DNA from: Strix aluco
Lineage: Eukaryota; Chordata; Aves; Strigiformes; Strigidae
Assembly (NCBI RefSeq): GCF_031877795.1
Contig: NC_133971.1
Location: 17,457,171-17,521,170, forward strand
Direction: 5' to 3'
Length of the DNA: 64,000 nucleotides
The notes beneath the pieces were generated by a model that was given only the letters and a program-made list of their open reading frames with translations, searched no databases and was not told where the DNA came from. The translations under genes were made by a program, and so were the position numbers. The first letter of the stretch is position 1. Every line of letters begins with the position of its first letter. Of this stretch, positions 22,092 through 34,368 are shown piece by piece.

Positions 22092-22960
22092 TGTAGTGCT
22101 AGGGCCTGAATAACAGGCCCTGAAACAAAGTTGACCTCTAGATGAACCTCACAACCGAATGTTATCCATTATTAGTATCTGCTAATTAGTAAAATCTGTG
22201 TTACCATTAGCATTTATTATTAGTATCTGATCATTAACAAAATATGTATGCTCATTACTGAAAGATGTAGCTTAGACAAAATATGATCAGTAATGAGTAT
22301 GAAATGTCATGAGAATGTATCCAACTTTCCTTGTATGGCCTTGTTCAAGGCTGAGAAACCAGGTGTCTGGTCTTGTTGGAAACTTTGTGGGAACAGAACC
22401 AAGTAGATAAAGAGAATCCCTTGGTTCTGTTTAGCCTTGTTCAAGGCTGAGAATCCAAGTGTTTGGCCTTGTTAGAAACTCCCTTAGTTCTCCCCCGGAG
22501 CCCTGGCCAGGCTTTGGGTGGAATCCAACAGGAGGATGAAACCAGATGTTTCTGCTCAAAAAAAAGGTGCAAGTCATTTTGACTTGCTGATTTTTGATCT
22601 ATAAGGCTGGACCCTATTGCCACGACTTTGGATGCCTCACCTACGGATGGACGCATCACGTAGGACTTCCCACTTGCAGGGAAAGGTGCTCCAAATCCTC
22701 ACTGTAACCAGGGATCCCTAATGTCTGCGGATCTGAATGTTGGTCATGTATGCAAGTGGTGAGGTATCTTTCTTAATCACTATTCCCCCTGTCATGTAGC
22801 AATGATTAGGTGCATTACCTTGCTTATTCTCATTTTCCATAACTGTATGTAGTAATAATTAAGTGTACTATTCCGTGGATTTTTTTATTCTCTGTATTAC
22901 TTGGTTATATTCTTTAATTATTAACAGTAAAATAAGCCTACTCTTTTCACTCAGATGTCT
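22092..22960 (+). mobile_element. Putative LTR or other dispersed repeat
   Basis: The block from TGTAGTGCTAGGGCC to the TTAATTATTAACAG region has the look of a long avian LTR: internal TTATTAGTATCTG repeats, two 48-bp direct copies, then an AT-rich 3' part. No gag-pol frames adjoin it. The ends are guesses and no clean target duplication was confirmed. It could instead be an unclassified repeat. Confidence 0.4.
22337..22480 (+). repeat. Two 48-bp direct repeats
   Basis: Copies at 22337-22384 and 22433-22480 share CCTTGTTCAAGGCTGAGAA and a following TGG(T/C)CTTGTT block, differing at about six of 48 positions. The period is 96 bp. They lie inside the putative LTR. Confidence 0.8.
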
Positions 22961-23839
22961 GAGTTTAATAGGTATCCTCGATCAGCAAAACAATTCCTTA
23001 CCACAGAAAGAGAGACAGCACTGCTGCAGCATCTGCTGGTTATATGTAAGGACACAGAGGCCACAATGGGATTGGAAGATAGGCTGTTCATTCAAGGGTT
23101 TATGGTAATGCTGTCTGAGGGTTACGGCAGGCTGGTGCTTGCAGCACGAGTATTTGAGACTGTCATTCTTCTCAGCAGAACTGAGTTTACAGTAATGTGG
23201 CTTATTTAGCAAATGATTAAAAGTTTGTGGGTTTGTCTCTCCCACTACTGCTAGGAGGTAAGTACTACATTAGATCCATTGTTTGTAAGGAAGATGTTTA
23301 CTGAAATGAGTTCTTGGTTTTAATATCAGATTGCAAGGACATCTGATAGTTTTCTTGGGCAATCATGCATTGTGCTGGATCAGGGTGAAAGGGCATAATT
23401 TTCAGTTCTTGCACTGAAGATGGACACAAATAGTAACAATGCCTTTCATGTTGTAGTCATGAGCGTCCCAGTGCTTGTGACTTCCTGTTTTTTAGAGTTT
23501 TTCTTTAATTATTTCACAGCAGATGAGGAACTGTGTGTCAGTCCTTTTTCCTTTCTGTCTTACTGGGGAAATCCATTTACAAGAGGCTTGGCCTAACCTC
23601 AGATTTTTTCCAGACTGTTCTTTGAGGTTATTCACCAAGCAGTGTCCTAGAAGTCCAGGGGGTGTATCATGTCTGTTCAAACCTTAGCTGACTTCAGTGT
23701 CATGCCTCTAAACATATTTCACTCATTCTAATCCTACCAAGAAGTTACAAATACTTGGGATTCCCAAGGGACAGCTTTCAGCTTACTACAGCCAATAAAG
23801 CCTTAAGGTACAGCAGTTTGGCAGTTAGCAGTTAGCTCC

Positions 23840-24320
23840 CAACATAAGGAGGACTGGGACCTGTTGGAGCAGGTCCAGAGGAGGCCACGAAGATGATCAG
23901 GGGACTGGAGCACCTCCCCTGTGAGGACAGGCTGAGAGAGTTGGGGGGGTTCAGCCTGGAGAAGAGATGGCTCTGGGGAGACCTTATAGCGGCCTTCCAG
24001 TACTTAAAGGGGGCTACAGGAAAGATGGGGAGGGACTGCTTACAAAGGCATGTAGTGATAGGATGAGGGTTAATGGTTTTAAACTGAAAGTGTGTAGATT
24101 AAGATTAGATGTAAGGAAGAAATTAGTTGCTGTGAGGGTGGTGAGACACTGGCACAGGTTGCCCAGAGAAGCTGTGGCTGCCCCCTCCCTGGAAGGGTTC
24201 AAGGCCAGGTTGGACGGGGCTCTGAGCAACCTGGTCTAGTGGAATGTGTCCCTGCCCATGGCAGGGGGTTGGAACTAGATGATCTTGAAGGTCCCTTCCA
24301 ACCCAAACCATTCTGTGATT
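23840..24320 (+). mobile_element. CR1 LINE, 3' fragment
   Basis: The sequence runs from CAACATAAGGAGGACTGGGA to the 3' tail AACCATTCTGTGATT. Translation shows CR1 ORF2 C-terminal text, including VRHWHRLPREAVAAPSLEGF and [12 protein letters not shown] at 23967-24239. It is 5'-truncated and close to full length at its 3' end. Confidence 0.93.
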
Positions 24321-24362
24321 AGTAGAATTCAGGGTTGCGGTAGTCTCAGCTGATCACTGAAG

Positions 24363-24388
24363 TTGCAGCAATCACATGATTGCTGCAA
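24363..24388. repeat. Perfect 12-bp inverted repeat
   Basis: TTGCAGCAATCA, a 2-base centre, then TGATTGCTGCAA. It lies about 40 bp after the 3' end of a CR1 copy. Confidence 0.85.
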
Positions 24389-27010
24389 TTGGTTTCAAAC
24401 TGGGCTAGGACTGGGGTGAGAGGGACACAATAAACTAGAGCTGTCAGTCTAGAGGACAGTGAGGTATTTGCCCTTTGAAGTAGCCATCCCAAAGAAGTGT
24501 CCCTCAGTAGCACAATCTGCATGTGTCCTGTTTTTCCTGGCTATCTGCAGTACAATGAAATTACCTGAAGTTTGCTTTGGAGTGCTGTGTCCCCACAAGC
24601 AGCACCTAAGGGTACACCATGGAACATACTATGTTCTGCAAGGCATGATATGAATTAACATTTTCAAATGAACTCAGCACTCAGCAAAAGTGTTTCACTC
24701 CAGGAGGCCACCTGTGAACAAGTTTGGGAACTGGTGAAGTAGTAGCTTGCAGGCTATGGCCTACAGCTTGTCCTGAGTACAGGAAAATAAATTTGGCAGC
24801 TCACAAAGGAGTTCATGCTCAGATTTCATTGTCAGTCATATACACCCAACTGTTTTAAGCTGTTTGAATTGCCACTGTGCAACAGTAGTACCAGTCTGAA
24901 AAGAGAGAATCTAGCGTCTCTCAGAAGACCTGTTAGAGATACTGGCATGGGTTCTGGTTATTTAGGTAAGTGAGGGGCTGCTGTTTCTCTATCTTTAATT
25001 AGATAATTGTACTTCCTCTAAAGGAAATTGTGGTCAACATATTTTAATAAATATAATTTGCTGCTGGTCTTAGCACTGATTTACTTAAATGACTTTCTTA
25101 ATATGAGTCTTCAATTCATGTAATTGCAGTAATACTTATTGAACTTATTAGTTTAGTTTCAGTATCAAAACATTTAAGTTCTGCCATCTACTGGTTAAAT
25201 GGGGTTTAGCAGAGGCTTGGTGTCATTCCCGGTAAGAGTGCAATGGCTTGGGAGTTTAGATACTTATTTTGCTCCCGAGTCGAAATTGGCACAGGTGTAC
25301 TGTCAAGGAGCAATACAGTTCTCTTGCAGAATAAAATTGATTCCACCACGTGAATTGAAGAAAAGGGAATTGATAATGGGATTATGTACCCAAAATCAAA
25401 GCATAAATTGAGACTGAGACAAGTAAAACTGCTGTCACTTGACTGTCAGCACTGGGCCTTCAACACCAGACTACATAATGTTTTTGCAGAATTTCTTCAG
25501 AGGTGGATAATATCGATCATCTTATAGTCACTGCAATAAGCATCAGAAAAGAAGAACTACGGGCACCATAGCAAGTGGGAGTGCAGTTGCTCTCCCTATT
25601 GAGAGTAATGATGTAACTTGCAGTAAATGCAAAAGTCTTTGCTGGCTACCAGTGTATTTCCCAGCATAACTGGAAAGTGTAGAGGACTTTAACCTGGACT
25701 AGATTCTTGGGCATGCTCACCCTAAAAACAACCAATATTCAAATAAACTGTTGGTGTATACACAATGTACACACCCTTGCACACAAGCTGGATCTGTGCT
25801 TTTCATAGTTTGTATCACAGTTGCACTAACACTCCCTTACCGAGATCAGGACTCAGACAGAAAATGTTATTCATCTGATAGAGCTCAAACAGGATGAAGG
25901 GGGGAGTAAACTAATGCAGAAAATTGGCAGAAGAAACAAGCTCCGGACCCCAGGCTGCTATACTGTATATCATGTGGCCACTCTCAAGCTACCTGTTTTC
26001 ATTTTGCAGCCATACCAGCCTAAAGAACTTTTTACAGAGGTGATGGCCAGACCTGAAATTTCAGAATTTCTGCTTTGCAGAAAGCATTAATATAAAATGT
26101 CAATTTGTTGGATGCATTAAATATCACTGCTGTAGTGTCCTGAATCAACTGGGATGAAAGGTTTAAATCTGCCACTGGTAGAAATTACATAAAAGCAGTT
26201 TGACATAAAGTATGAAGGTATTACATAGGACACAAGGATGATGTCAGAATAGTTGTTGTCATTTAAAAAAATAAGGATCGTGTAATGATCCTCCAAATGA
26301 AGAGTGTGAGAACAAGTCACAAGGAATGCTTTGAGAATAAAAGCAGGTTAGAAAAAGAGTAAACTGGGCCAAAAAGAAAATGTGTTGAAATCCAAGACAG
26401 GCACTGTTAATGAAATGAGTAGGAAACCATTCATAAGTAAATAACACTGTTATCATAAAAATATGGGTTAACTTCTGGATAGATTCTGCAAGAATTAATA
26501 TACTAGTCATCAATGATGGAAAAGGTTCAGAGTAATTCGTTCAGCAAATACTGAACTATTTTTGCACTGGCTAAAAACTCCAAGTCTGGAGTTTGACTTG
26601 CTCACATCCATGCTGCTGTAGCGGCTCAGCTTTTAGTGGAGCTGTTGTGACTTGCACCGAGGCATACTGTCACTTTTCACTTTTATAGACTGCTCAGACA
26701 ATACTTTAGTCCTGCAGTGAGAGACTTAATGTGCAAAACTTACTGTAAGCCTCTGGGAAGAGTGAAGCACCTGGGCTCTAAATCAGGAGGCAAAGATCTG
26801 TCTTTCCCATGGCCTGTGCACACTAGCAGTGGTCAAACAGCACACGACTACACTAAGTAGAAAGGACAGTGTTGTTCTTCCTGTATCCCTGGTTGCTAAT
26901 TTCTGAGAGGAAAAAACATCTGGACATGTCTTACTACCTTAAGGGGAAGGCTCTACATTAACATATATCCTCTGGAGTCCCTGTGGATAATAATTATACT
27001 TAAATAGAAC

Positions 27011-27557
27011 TGTTATGGTAAAAGCCAGCAGAGGAACTCTTCTAAGACTTGTTTTGGAGTGTTAGAAAGCGGCATTCTTTATTGCAGCACTGGGTGCACA
27101 TGCAAATAGCTTCGCAAAGGTGAGCGCACCCCCGTATCTGTAAGTGGCAGCTAATATACAGTCAGATTATACATACTCATAATTTTTCTGAGAAATGAGT
27201 TACATATGCATTAGATTTCTTGGAACTAATTACAATATCTGCATCCTAATTATGCATGCACTTTCTTGCTGGGTGGTGGTCTGGAGGGGTCCCTGGGGGT
27301 CGTTGGTAGTCTTCTTCACCGTGTCTGCTGGTTGACGTCCATGCTTACGCACGCTCACAGAGGTCTGTTTAGGAGGTGTTGTGCAGCTGTGTTGTATCTT
27401 GAGCTGGTTTGTTTTGATTTGTCCTGACCTTGTTCCTGTTACCTTCAAGAATAGGCCCCATTTATTACTGTCTTATCTTCAAACCCCTTTCTTCTTCACA
27501 AAAGCACCAACCTTCAGCTGCACCTTCCAGAAGCTACATTGACATTGACCTACTTCA
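27011..27557 (-). mobile_element. Solo-LTR-like element, avian endogenous retrovirus
   Basis: Read on the minus strand, the block ends with an AATAAA signal (27083-27078) followed by GAATGCCGCTTTCTAACAC and a CA end at 27011. Upstream is a region resembling avian LTR U3 sequence, with a possible TGAAGTAGGTC start at 27557. No internal retroviral genes adjoin it. The polyadenylation end was recognised from memory as a common avian LTR type; the left and right ends are approximate. Confidence 0.55.
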
Positions 27558-28290
27558 TTCTCAAAAAAAATATTTAGCAAGATGAAAAGCAAGATGAATT
27601 TAAAAAAAAATTGTTAGTAAGACATTTTGGCTCACAGAACAGTTAAAGTCTTGCTCTAATAACAAATAAAAGCTACTACAGTACTAATGAAAGACACAAG
27701 AACAGCAGCAGGAAATATTTCACTTGCCTTAGGTGTCATTCATCTATGTGCATATTTAATCCACCTGCTGACATTAATTTCAGTGCTTTTTTAGGCCTTA
27801 TTTGCACAATATCATTTTTACTCTCAGACAACTCATTCAGTCATAGTACAAGGTTATGTCAAACTTCTTCCAGAACTGAGAGGAAAGCAGAGCCAGGTTC
27901 AGTGCAAAAGCTAAGAACTGAGGCTCACTATTCTTTTCTGCGTCCTATTTATATGGAGGTGGAGGAGGAAGAGGACAAAGAAGCTGGAAATAAATCTTAC
28001 TAATCTCTCTAAAGTATGGGGGGGTGATAGAAAACATCTTATCAGGAGCTAACAGTACCAGCCTGAGCTGGCACTGGACAAAACTAAAACAGCTACAGCT
28101 GCACTCCTGCATATACAGCAAAGGAGGGTTGAGTACAAGTCAAGTCACTTTATGCTATAGGTATCTGTAGCTTCCCCAAGCCCACTGAACTCTCCTGTAG
28201 AACAGTGGCTGTGCAGTGGTGATCTCCCCTTGAGCAGGGACGCCTCCTCAAGGTTACTCCTCGAGGTTGAGAGACTCCTTACCTGGCATC

Positions 28291-28308
28291 TGGTATCATA
28301 TGATACCA
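28291..28308. repeat. Perfect 18-bp palindrome
   Basis: TGGTATCATATGATACCA is identical to its reverse complement. It could bind a dimeric protein, or be chance. Confidence 0.85.
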
Positions 28309-28412
28309 TAATGAGGTAAGTGGCATTTTATATTGGGCCTAAAAGAATATTGTATGCTAGCAACATTTATATATGCAGCTGTAGCTTAATTATTAGAAGT
28401 GTAGAGTGTTTG

Positions 28413-28535
28413 ACCACTGTCTAATCACCATTTAAATAATCATTTAAATCATTGTCAAATCACTGTCAAACCACTGTTTAATTATCATCCAATCATCAAT
28501 TAATTATAATTTGATCATCATTTAATAATCAAAAC
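28413..28535 (+). repeat. Degenerate AT-rich repeat array
   Basis: Successive variants of AATCACTGTCAAA and AATCATCATTTAA, about 13-14 bp each, fill the tract. Copies are quite diverged. Confidence 0.6.
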
Positions 28536-29389
28536 AACCTTTTAGTTAATTCCACAACAATGACTTCTCTTAATAATTAATCTGTGACAGCTGCATAAGC
28601 AGTGGGACAGCTAAAGGCTATGCTTGCCTTTGTAGTAGGCTGGCACTCCTGACAGCAGGAGAATGGCTCCTTCTGCTCATGCAGATGTGAGCTGAAGGCA
28701 CTCAGGTGCAACACCCTGAGAGCAGATAAGCAGGAACAAGCTCAGTCAGGAAAGGCACCTGAGCTTGAAACACACGTCCCCTCACAAGGATAGAGTGAGT
28801 GAGTGATGGTGGCTGGAGACTACATTTACTGACCAGACTTACTGACTCAGGAGGTTTGCCAGGGCCTTTGACCTGGGATGTTTTTGTCCAGCCGTTGGAC
28901 CATCACCCCCCATCATCCACATGGACACCAGTGATGCTGCCAAAGGAGCATCTCATGCGTGACCATGTTGCTCTGGAGTCTAGGATGAAGGGCTGGAAGC
29001 GCAGATGTTTCCTTATATTCTTGCTGGTGAAGGAGCAGATGCATCCTGTGGGCCGACAAGTTCAATCAGACATGAAGAGAAATAAGGCTTTAAGTGGGGT
29101 TTTATATACTGGGTTTGTGCTACATGATTGGAGTGTAGAAACAGAAGCTGTAATGTGGTTTTAACAACTTTGGACTTGTGTTATATGGAAAAATTTTTTT
29201 TGCAGTGTACACAACTCTTACCAAACCTATTCCATACATGGGTGTTTCTGCATATTTAGCAGTTCAGAATGCACTGAGTTAGCTACTCCATTCACAACAA
29301 CTGCTTATGTGTTCCCTAGGTCCAGAGACAAAACATGATTAAATAAATCAAACTAACAATCCTTTACAATAAATAAATTAAACCATAGT

Positions 29390-29440
29390 TGGGTTTTTTT
29401 TGTTTTGTTGGTTTTTGGTTTGTTGTTTTTTTTTTTTTTC
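29390..29440 (+). repeat. T/G-rich low-complexity tract
   Basis: T runs separated by GG or single G, ending in a 14-T run and CCCCAG. This looks like a 3' splice site but no exon follows. Confidence 0.7.
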
Positions 29441-31292
29441 CCCAGAGAAATGATTCCTTAACTCTGAGCAAATCCCTCTGTTCTTTGTCAGGAAGTTATT
29501 TGTACTCAAATGTAAGAGCTGGAAATAAGCTATTAAATGTTAAAAGTCAGTGTATTTGGAGCATAAATGGCTTGCCTGTCATATCATCATATTTGTTAAC
29601 TGACTGGATGTAAAGCTTCAGCCTCTTGACCTTGCTATGTTGTTAATTTTTTTTCCTTTCAGCTCTGATATGGTTTATTATTTACAAGTCTCAGTTTTGT
29701 TAGCAGAACCAAAGAAACTCCTGAGTTAGCAAGAAGTGTAAATGCTAAGCTTTGGTATGAGTCTGCCTGTGGTAAGTGTCTCTACCTTTTTGTTAAACAC
29801 TTAATAATGGTAACTGTAATGATTTTGTTAAAATAAAGCTGTATTAATTGATGTTATCTCTGTAGGTTTATTCCCCCACAAGAGATGCATGCATTTAAAC
29901 TGAAGCACTTTCTTCTGATCTAAGTCTCTGTACCTATGTGTGGAGTGGTGTATTTTATATATAAGTATTAATATATAATATATAATTTTTTTCTGGAGTT
30001 CAAGAGGATAGACATTTTATTTTCCCTCTTTTTTTCTCTAAGCTTGTGTAGTCTAATGTGTTCTTTACTATAACCTTTATCTGAAAAGGTATAATCTCTT
30101 AATCTGGCTATATAAAGAATCAAATAAAATACTGAAAGACATACTAGTTATTTTACTGCATAACTTGAAGCTGTTCAAACCAGAACTTTGTGTTGGCTTT
30201 CCATATCTGAGCTTTTGCTTTTCTTACTCAGGGGCAGTTGTTGCTGCTATTAACCAGTAAATCTGGACTTGATTTATTTCTAGTGTGATCAGAACAATTG
30301 TTTTAAAGACTTCTTTTCAGGAAGTAAGCTGTAGAGCTACTATGAAGCAAAAAGAAAATGAATTAAATGCTAGCTACTTACTAATACTTTTTTGTAGCGT
30401 AGGTATGACAAGTTGGCATTTCTCTTTAGCTTTCCGTTGCAGGCCATAGAGTGCATAAATGTGATCTAATATTTTTCTTGTCTCTTCAGTTGTGAGATTT
30501 TTTGGGAAAAAAAAAAAAGTATCCCATTTCAATGAACATCAGGATTTGCTTTTGCTTCAGACACGACCAATAAATTACGAAGAGTTGAAAAAGCTACAAA
30601 TCTGAAACTTCTCTTGCCTAGGAAGCTGATACTTCATGACCCATAGCTACCAGATTACCCCTCGATTTGCAAATACTGATGTGCTTGTTTAAACCAAACC
30701 AAACCCCCCACAGCCCTTCCTTCCTACTGGCTGCCAACAGTGGGATGCAGTCAAAGCCCTGCCTGGGTTGTAAATTCTTCCTTTTTAGATGCCACAGTGT
30801 ATTTGAAATTTTCCTTTTCAACCTCCACATATACTTCATGTCATGTCTCTCTTTCAATGCCTAGTGGTAGGGAAAGAAATTCAGAAAACAGCAGTCAACA
30901 ATATAGAAGATCCAGATAAGCTCAAGAAGGGCTTTTGCTCACAACTCAGCTGCAAGATGGCATACCTTTGAATTTCACACCTTGTCAACATGTAAAGAAA
31001 ACTTTATATATAAACAAAAATTTAGCAAGTTGATGTGGCATTTGGGAAGCTAATGGCTCCCACCCCTGTTCTGCGAGCAGAGAAAAGTGTTTAGAGCTCT
31101 GCAAGAAACCAGGAAATTGGAAGGCCAGGAGAGACCATATTTTCAGGAAGCTCCTTCTACCTGTTTTAGGCTGCCACATTTGGTACCACTGCTTCAGTAA
31201 GAGCTTCAGTCAAAAGGAGGACTGCCAGTCATGACTCTCTTCACTGTCAAATCTGCCTCACAGGACCACGGAGCCATGGAGGATGACAGGCC

Positions 31293-31612
31293 TCTGTGGG
31301 GTCATCTATCCCACCCACTGCTCAGAGCAGGGTCACCTAGAGCAGGTGACTCAGAGCTGTGTCCAGTTGGGTATTTAGTATCTCCAAGGATGGAGAGGCC
31401 ACAACCTCTCTGGACAGCCTGTTCCAGTGTTTGACCGTGCCTACAGTAAAAAAAAGGTTTTTCTTGGATGTAAATGGAATTTTCTCTACTTCTCTATTTC
31501 AGTTTGTGCCTCTCATCTTTTCACTGGATACCACTGAGAACAGCATGGCTCCATCTGCTTTCCACCCTCTACTCCCATGTTTATACACCCTTATAAAATC
31601 CTCCCTGTGCCT
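31293..31612 (-). mobile_element. CR1-type LINE fragment, older subfamily
   Basis: On the plus strand the stretch GAGCAGGGTCACCTAGAGCA, then CCACAACCTCTCTGGACAGC and TCAGTTTGTGCC..., is the complement of a CR1 3' region. It differs clearly from the copies at 6048 and 49580 and lacks the terminal tail, so it is likely an older subfamily. Confidence 0.8.
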
Positions 31613-32658
31613 GGATCTGACCTGATTGTTTTTTGTCAGTTTTTTGCAGCTTTCTTACAAATTGCTTCATGGAAGAGTTGAGTAACTGGATTTCATCAGA
31701 CTGAGTGTTGAGAAAGCATTGATAGGATTAAAATAGGATTAAAGGATAAAAATATGATGTGATATTGACAGCACATAAAACTCATTTAATCCTGTATATA
31801 ACTGGGGGTAATACACCAGAACTTGCACTTCTCAAGTGCAATCAAAAGTTTTCTATCTGATACAGCGTATTGTCTCCCTATATATACAGAGTACAAGAAG
31901 GTTACAAAAGGTTCAGAAGATCCAAGATGTAAAGCTCGCTCAATTTACAGAATACAGCTCTACCAAGCCAGGAAACTTGTAAAAATGAGGATTTTCCTGT
32001 ATTGCCTGCCCTAGAGTTGTATTACTTAAGTTTAATAAGGTTATAGCATACCAAGTACTGCAGAATATTTATCTGAGTATGAAACTAACTAAATGATCTT
32101 TTCAGAGGCATTACATTTTGACCCTTTTTACTAACCTTATCAAAACATAGAACATGGATGCTTTTAGAATTTTGCCAGTTTTCATCTGCGTCCCACTTCT
32201 TTATTAGAAGTTTATCTAAGAAGTGTTAATTTGTTGCTGTTTGTTGCACCTTTCAGTTACCAGTCTGTAGAGCAACAATTCCTGCATGAACAAAAACCTC
32301 CTCATATTTACTGCAGCTTGGAGGTTTATGCAGAGTTTTTGAAACAGTCCACTGAGACATGATGGATATCTCATCATTTTATATATACTTTTATATATAT
32401 ACAAAGACTGGAAAAGCCACAAGCAATATTTAACAAAGGCAATCCTTTGATCTCTGTCAGCTCTAGATTTTACAATTAAAGCATAAAGGTAGAAATTACT
32501 TTTTCACCTATTCATGGCTATCTGTAGTCTATGCTAGAGTATGTGGGAATGTTGGTTCTGAATCAAAGGCTTGCTGGAATTCCATAAAATTTTCTAAACA
32601 GGAAATGCTCCAGGATATTTATCCATAAGAATATAGGATTTTTTACTGTTAACCAAGA

Positions 32659-32780
32659 TATTGAAGGTCAGACTGGACAGGGCTCTGAGCAACCTGACCT
32701 AGTTAAAGATGTCCCTGCTCATTGCAGGGTGAGTTGGACTAGATGACCTTTAAATGTCCCTTCCAACCCAAACTATTCTG
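32659..32780 (+). mobile_element. CR1 LINE, short 3' end fragment
   Basis: About 120 bp from GACTGGACAGGGCTCTGAGC to CCCAACCCAAACTATTCTG-like sequence, matching the very 3' end of CR1. Confidence 0.88.
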
Positions 32781-33620
32781 TTTTTTCCCCATACTGTGCT
32801 TTGACTGTTGATGACATTGGGTTATCGGAAAAGAGTTCCAAAGCAGATCTGCATATAAAGATGACTATTGACTACAGTTTCTGGAGGATGACCCCCTCAG
32901 ATAGCCTGATGCAGACAACCCAGTACAGCTTTACCAAAGTAAGCTGCCAGCCAAGAACACACTGCTGCTTAAAATGGGTGATAATTCTGTCCCAGCAGAG
33001 CTGTCAGAGACAAACAGTACTTGCCCGACTTGACATAAGTATGTTCCAGCTTCACATCACTAGGGCTGTGACTATAACTGTGACACTGACCAGTAGCAGC
33101 CCTTTTGCATGCTTTGCTGTGATCCAGCCACCTCAAAGTGTTTCTTTATTCTGGCTGGTTTTCTGGTTTGACACTTCTAAAACAGGTAGCTGCTTTTATT
33201 CTTTTATTCTTTTTAGCTGCACAGGTTCCTGCCATTGTGAGAGTGCAGACAGTTATACTAGTTGCATGTAGCTCTATCCTCTTTGACTCATGCAAACCAT
33301 TGTTTCTTCTTCAAAAAGACTTTATCACTTTTTTATAAAGATCAGTATATGCCCTACTTTAAAAGAACACCTTGACAGCTAACCACCCAACCTCAAAAAG
33401 ATACAAAAAAAAAAGATGTCTGGAATTGCTTCCAAAAGCTGGAATTGCTTGCAGCTATCATCATTCTTCTGGTTTTGGATGAGTATTCTGAGTGCAGACA
33501 TAAAGGCAGTAGAAACCTTGCAGTTAAGATGACCAGCTCTGAGTCAGGAACTGCTATCAAATCCCTCTAGTGGACTATCACATTTATGAATGTGACAGCT
33601 CTGGTAATAATTCTTTACCT

Positions 33621-34368
33621 CAGTGGTTCTCAGCCTGTGGTCTGCGGACCTCTGGGGGGCCACGATGGTGTCACAGGGGGTCCGCGAAGGCTTAAAGCAG
33701 GGGTGGGCAACGTCCAGCCTGGAAACATTTTGTCTGGGCTGCAGCAAGCACTGTACCTCCCCTCCATGCTCCTCTCATACTCAAGCACACCCCCCCCCCC
33801 ATCTTCCCCGCCTGCCCTGACGCACAGGTATATTCAGTGCTAGTATGGTTGGTGGAACCCACTTTAACTAGGCAGTTTTTCTCTTAAAGACATTTTCTTA
33901 ACCCAATGGCCCTCTTTAGGGCCACAAAGGGGCTGAAGTCTGTTCCTACAAGTGGTGACCCTGGACCTGTAAACAAAAATATATAGGGACTGAACACAGA
34001 CAAACAAGGGGGAAGGTGAGAAGAGTTGTAAAAACTTTTCATCAAAATTTAATGTAAAAATTGGTATCAAATTCAGAATTGACATGTTAAAATACCATAA
34101 AATGGGCCATTTGAACACGAAGAGTATTGATGCTATTATTTTAAATTCATACGGAATCATTGCAATAAAGATATTATAATAGGAATGTGTGCATTAACAG
34201 ATTAACTTATTTCCTTTCCTCTCCAAATTTGAAGACTCTTCATGAGAAAATTGAAATAAATATTTGATGCAGTCTAGTGCTTTAAATCTTGAATTAAGTC
34301 TTGGTGGTGCATGGCCACAAAAGGTATTTAAAGGTTGTTGATGGTGAAGGAAAGATTGAGAACCCCTG
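33621..34368. mobile_element. Non-autonomous hAT (Charlie-like) DNA transposon
   Basis: The left end is CAGTGGTTCTCAGCCTGTGG; the right end, read inward, is CAGGGGTTCTCAATCTTTCC, so the terminal inverted repeats match well over the first 12 bases. The flanks CTTTACCT (33613-33620) and CTGTACCT (34369-34376) match at 7 of 8 positions, the 8-bp target duplication expected of hAT elements. At 748 bp with no transposase frame it is non-autonomous. A second hAT-like end starts at 33698. Confidence 0.85.
33698..33840 (+). mobile_element. hAT-like end nested inside the 33621 element
   Basis: CAGGGGTGGGCAACGTCCAG resembles the terminal repeat of another Charlie-type hAT family. No matching opposite end is visible, so it is either a truncated nested insertion or an internal feature of the outer element. 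The right boundary is a guess. Confidence 0.4.

Noticed and set aside
29390..29446. 3' splice site at the T-rich tract ending CCCCAG
   Set aside because: The following sequence does not encode a recognisable exon on plus and no transcript passes here by inference.
32801..33271. 156-residue open frame in the intergenic region
   Set aside because: No known motif, no promoter or splice-linked exon, and it directly follows a CR1 tail.
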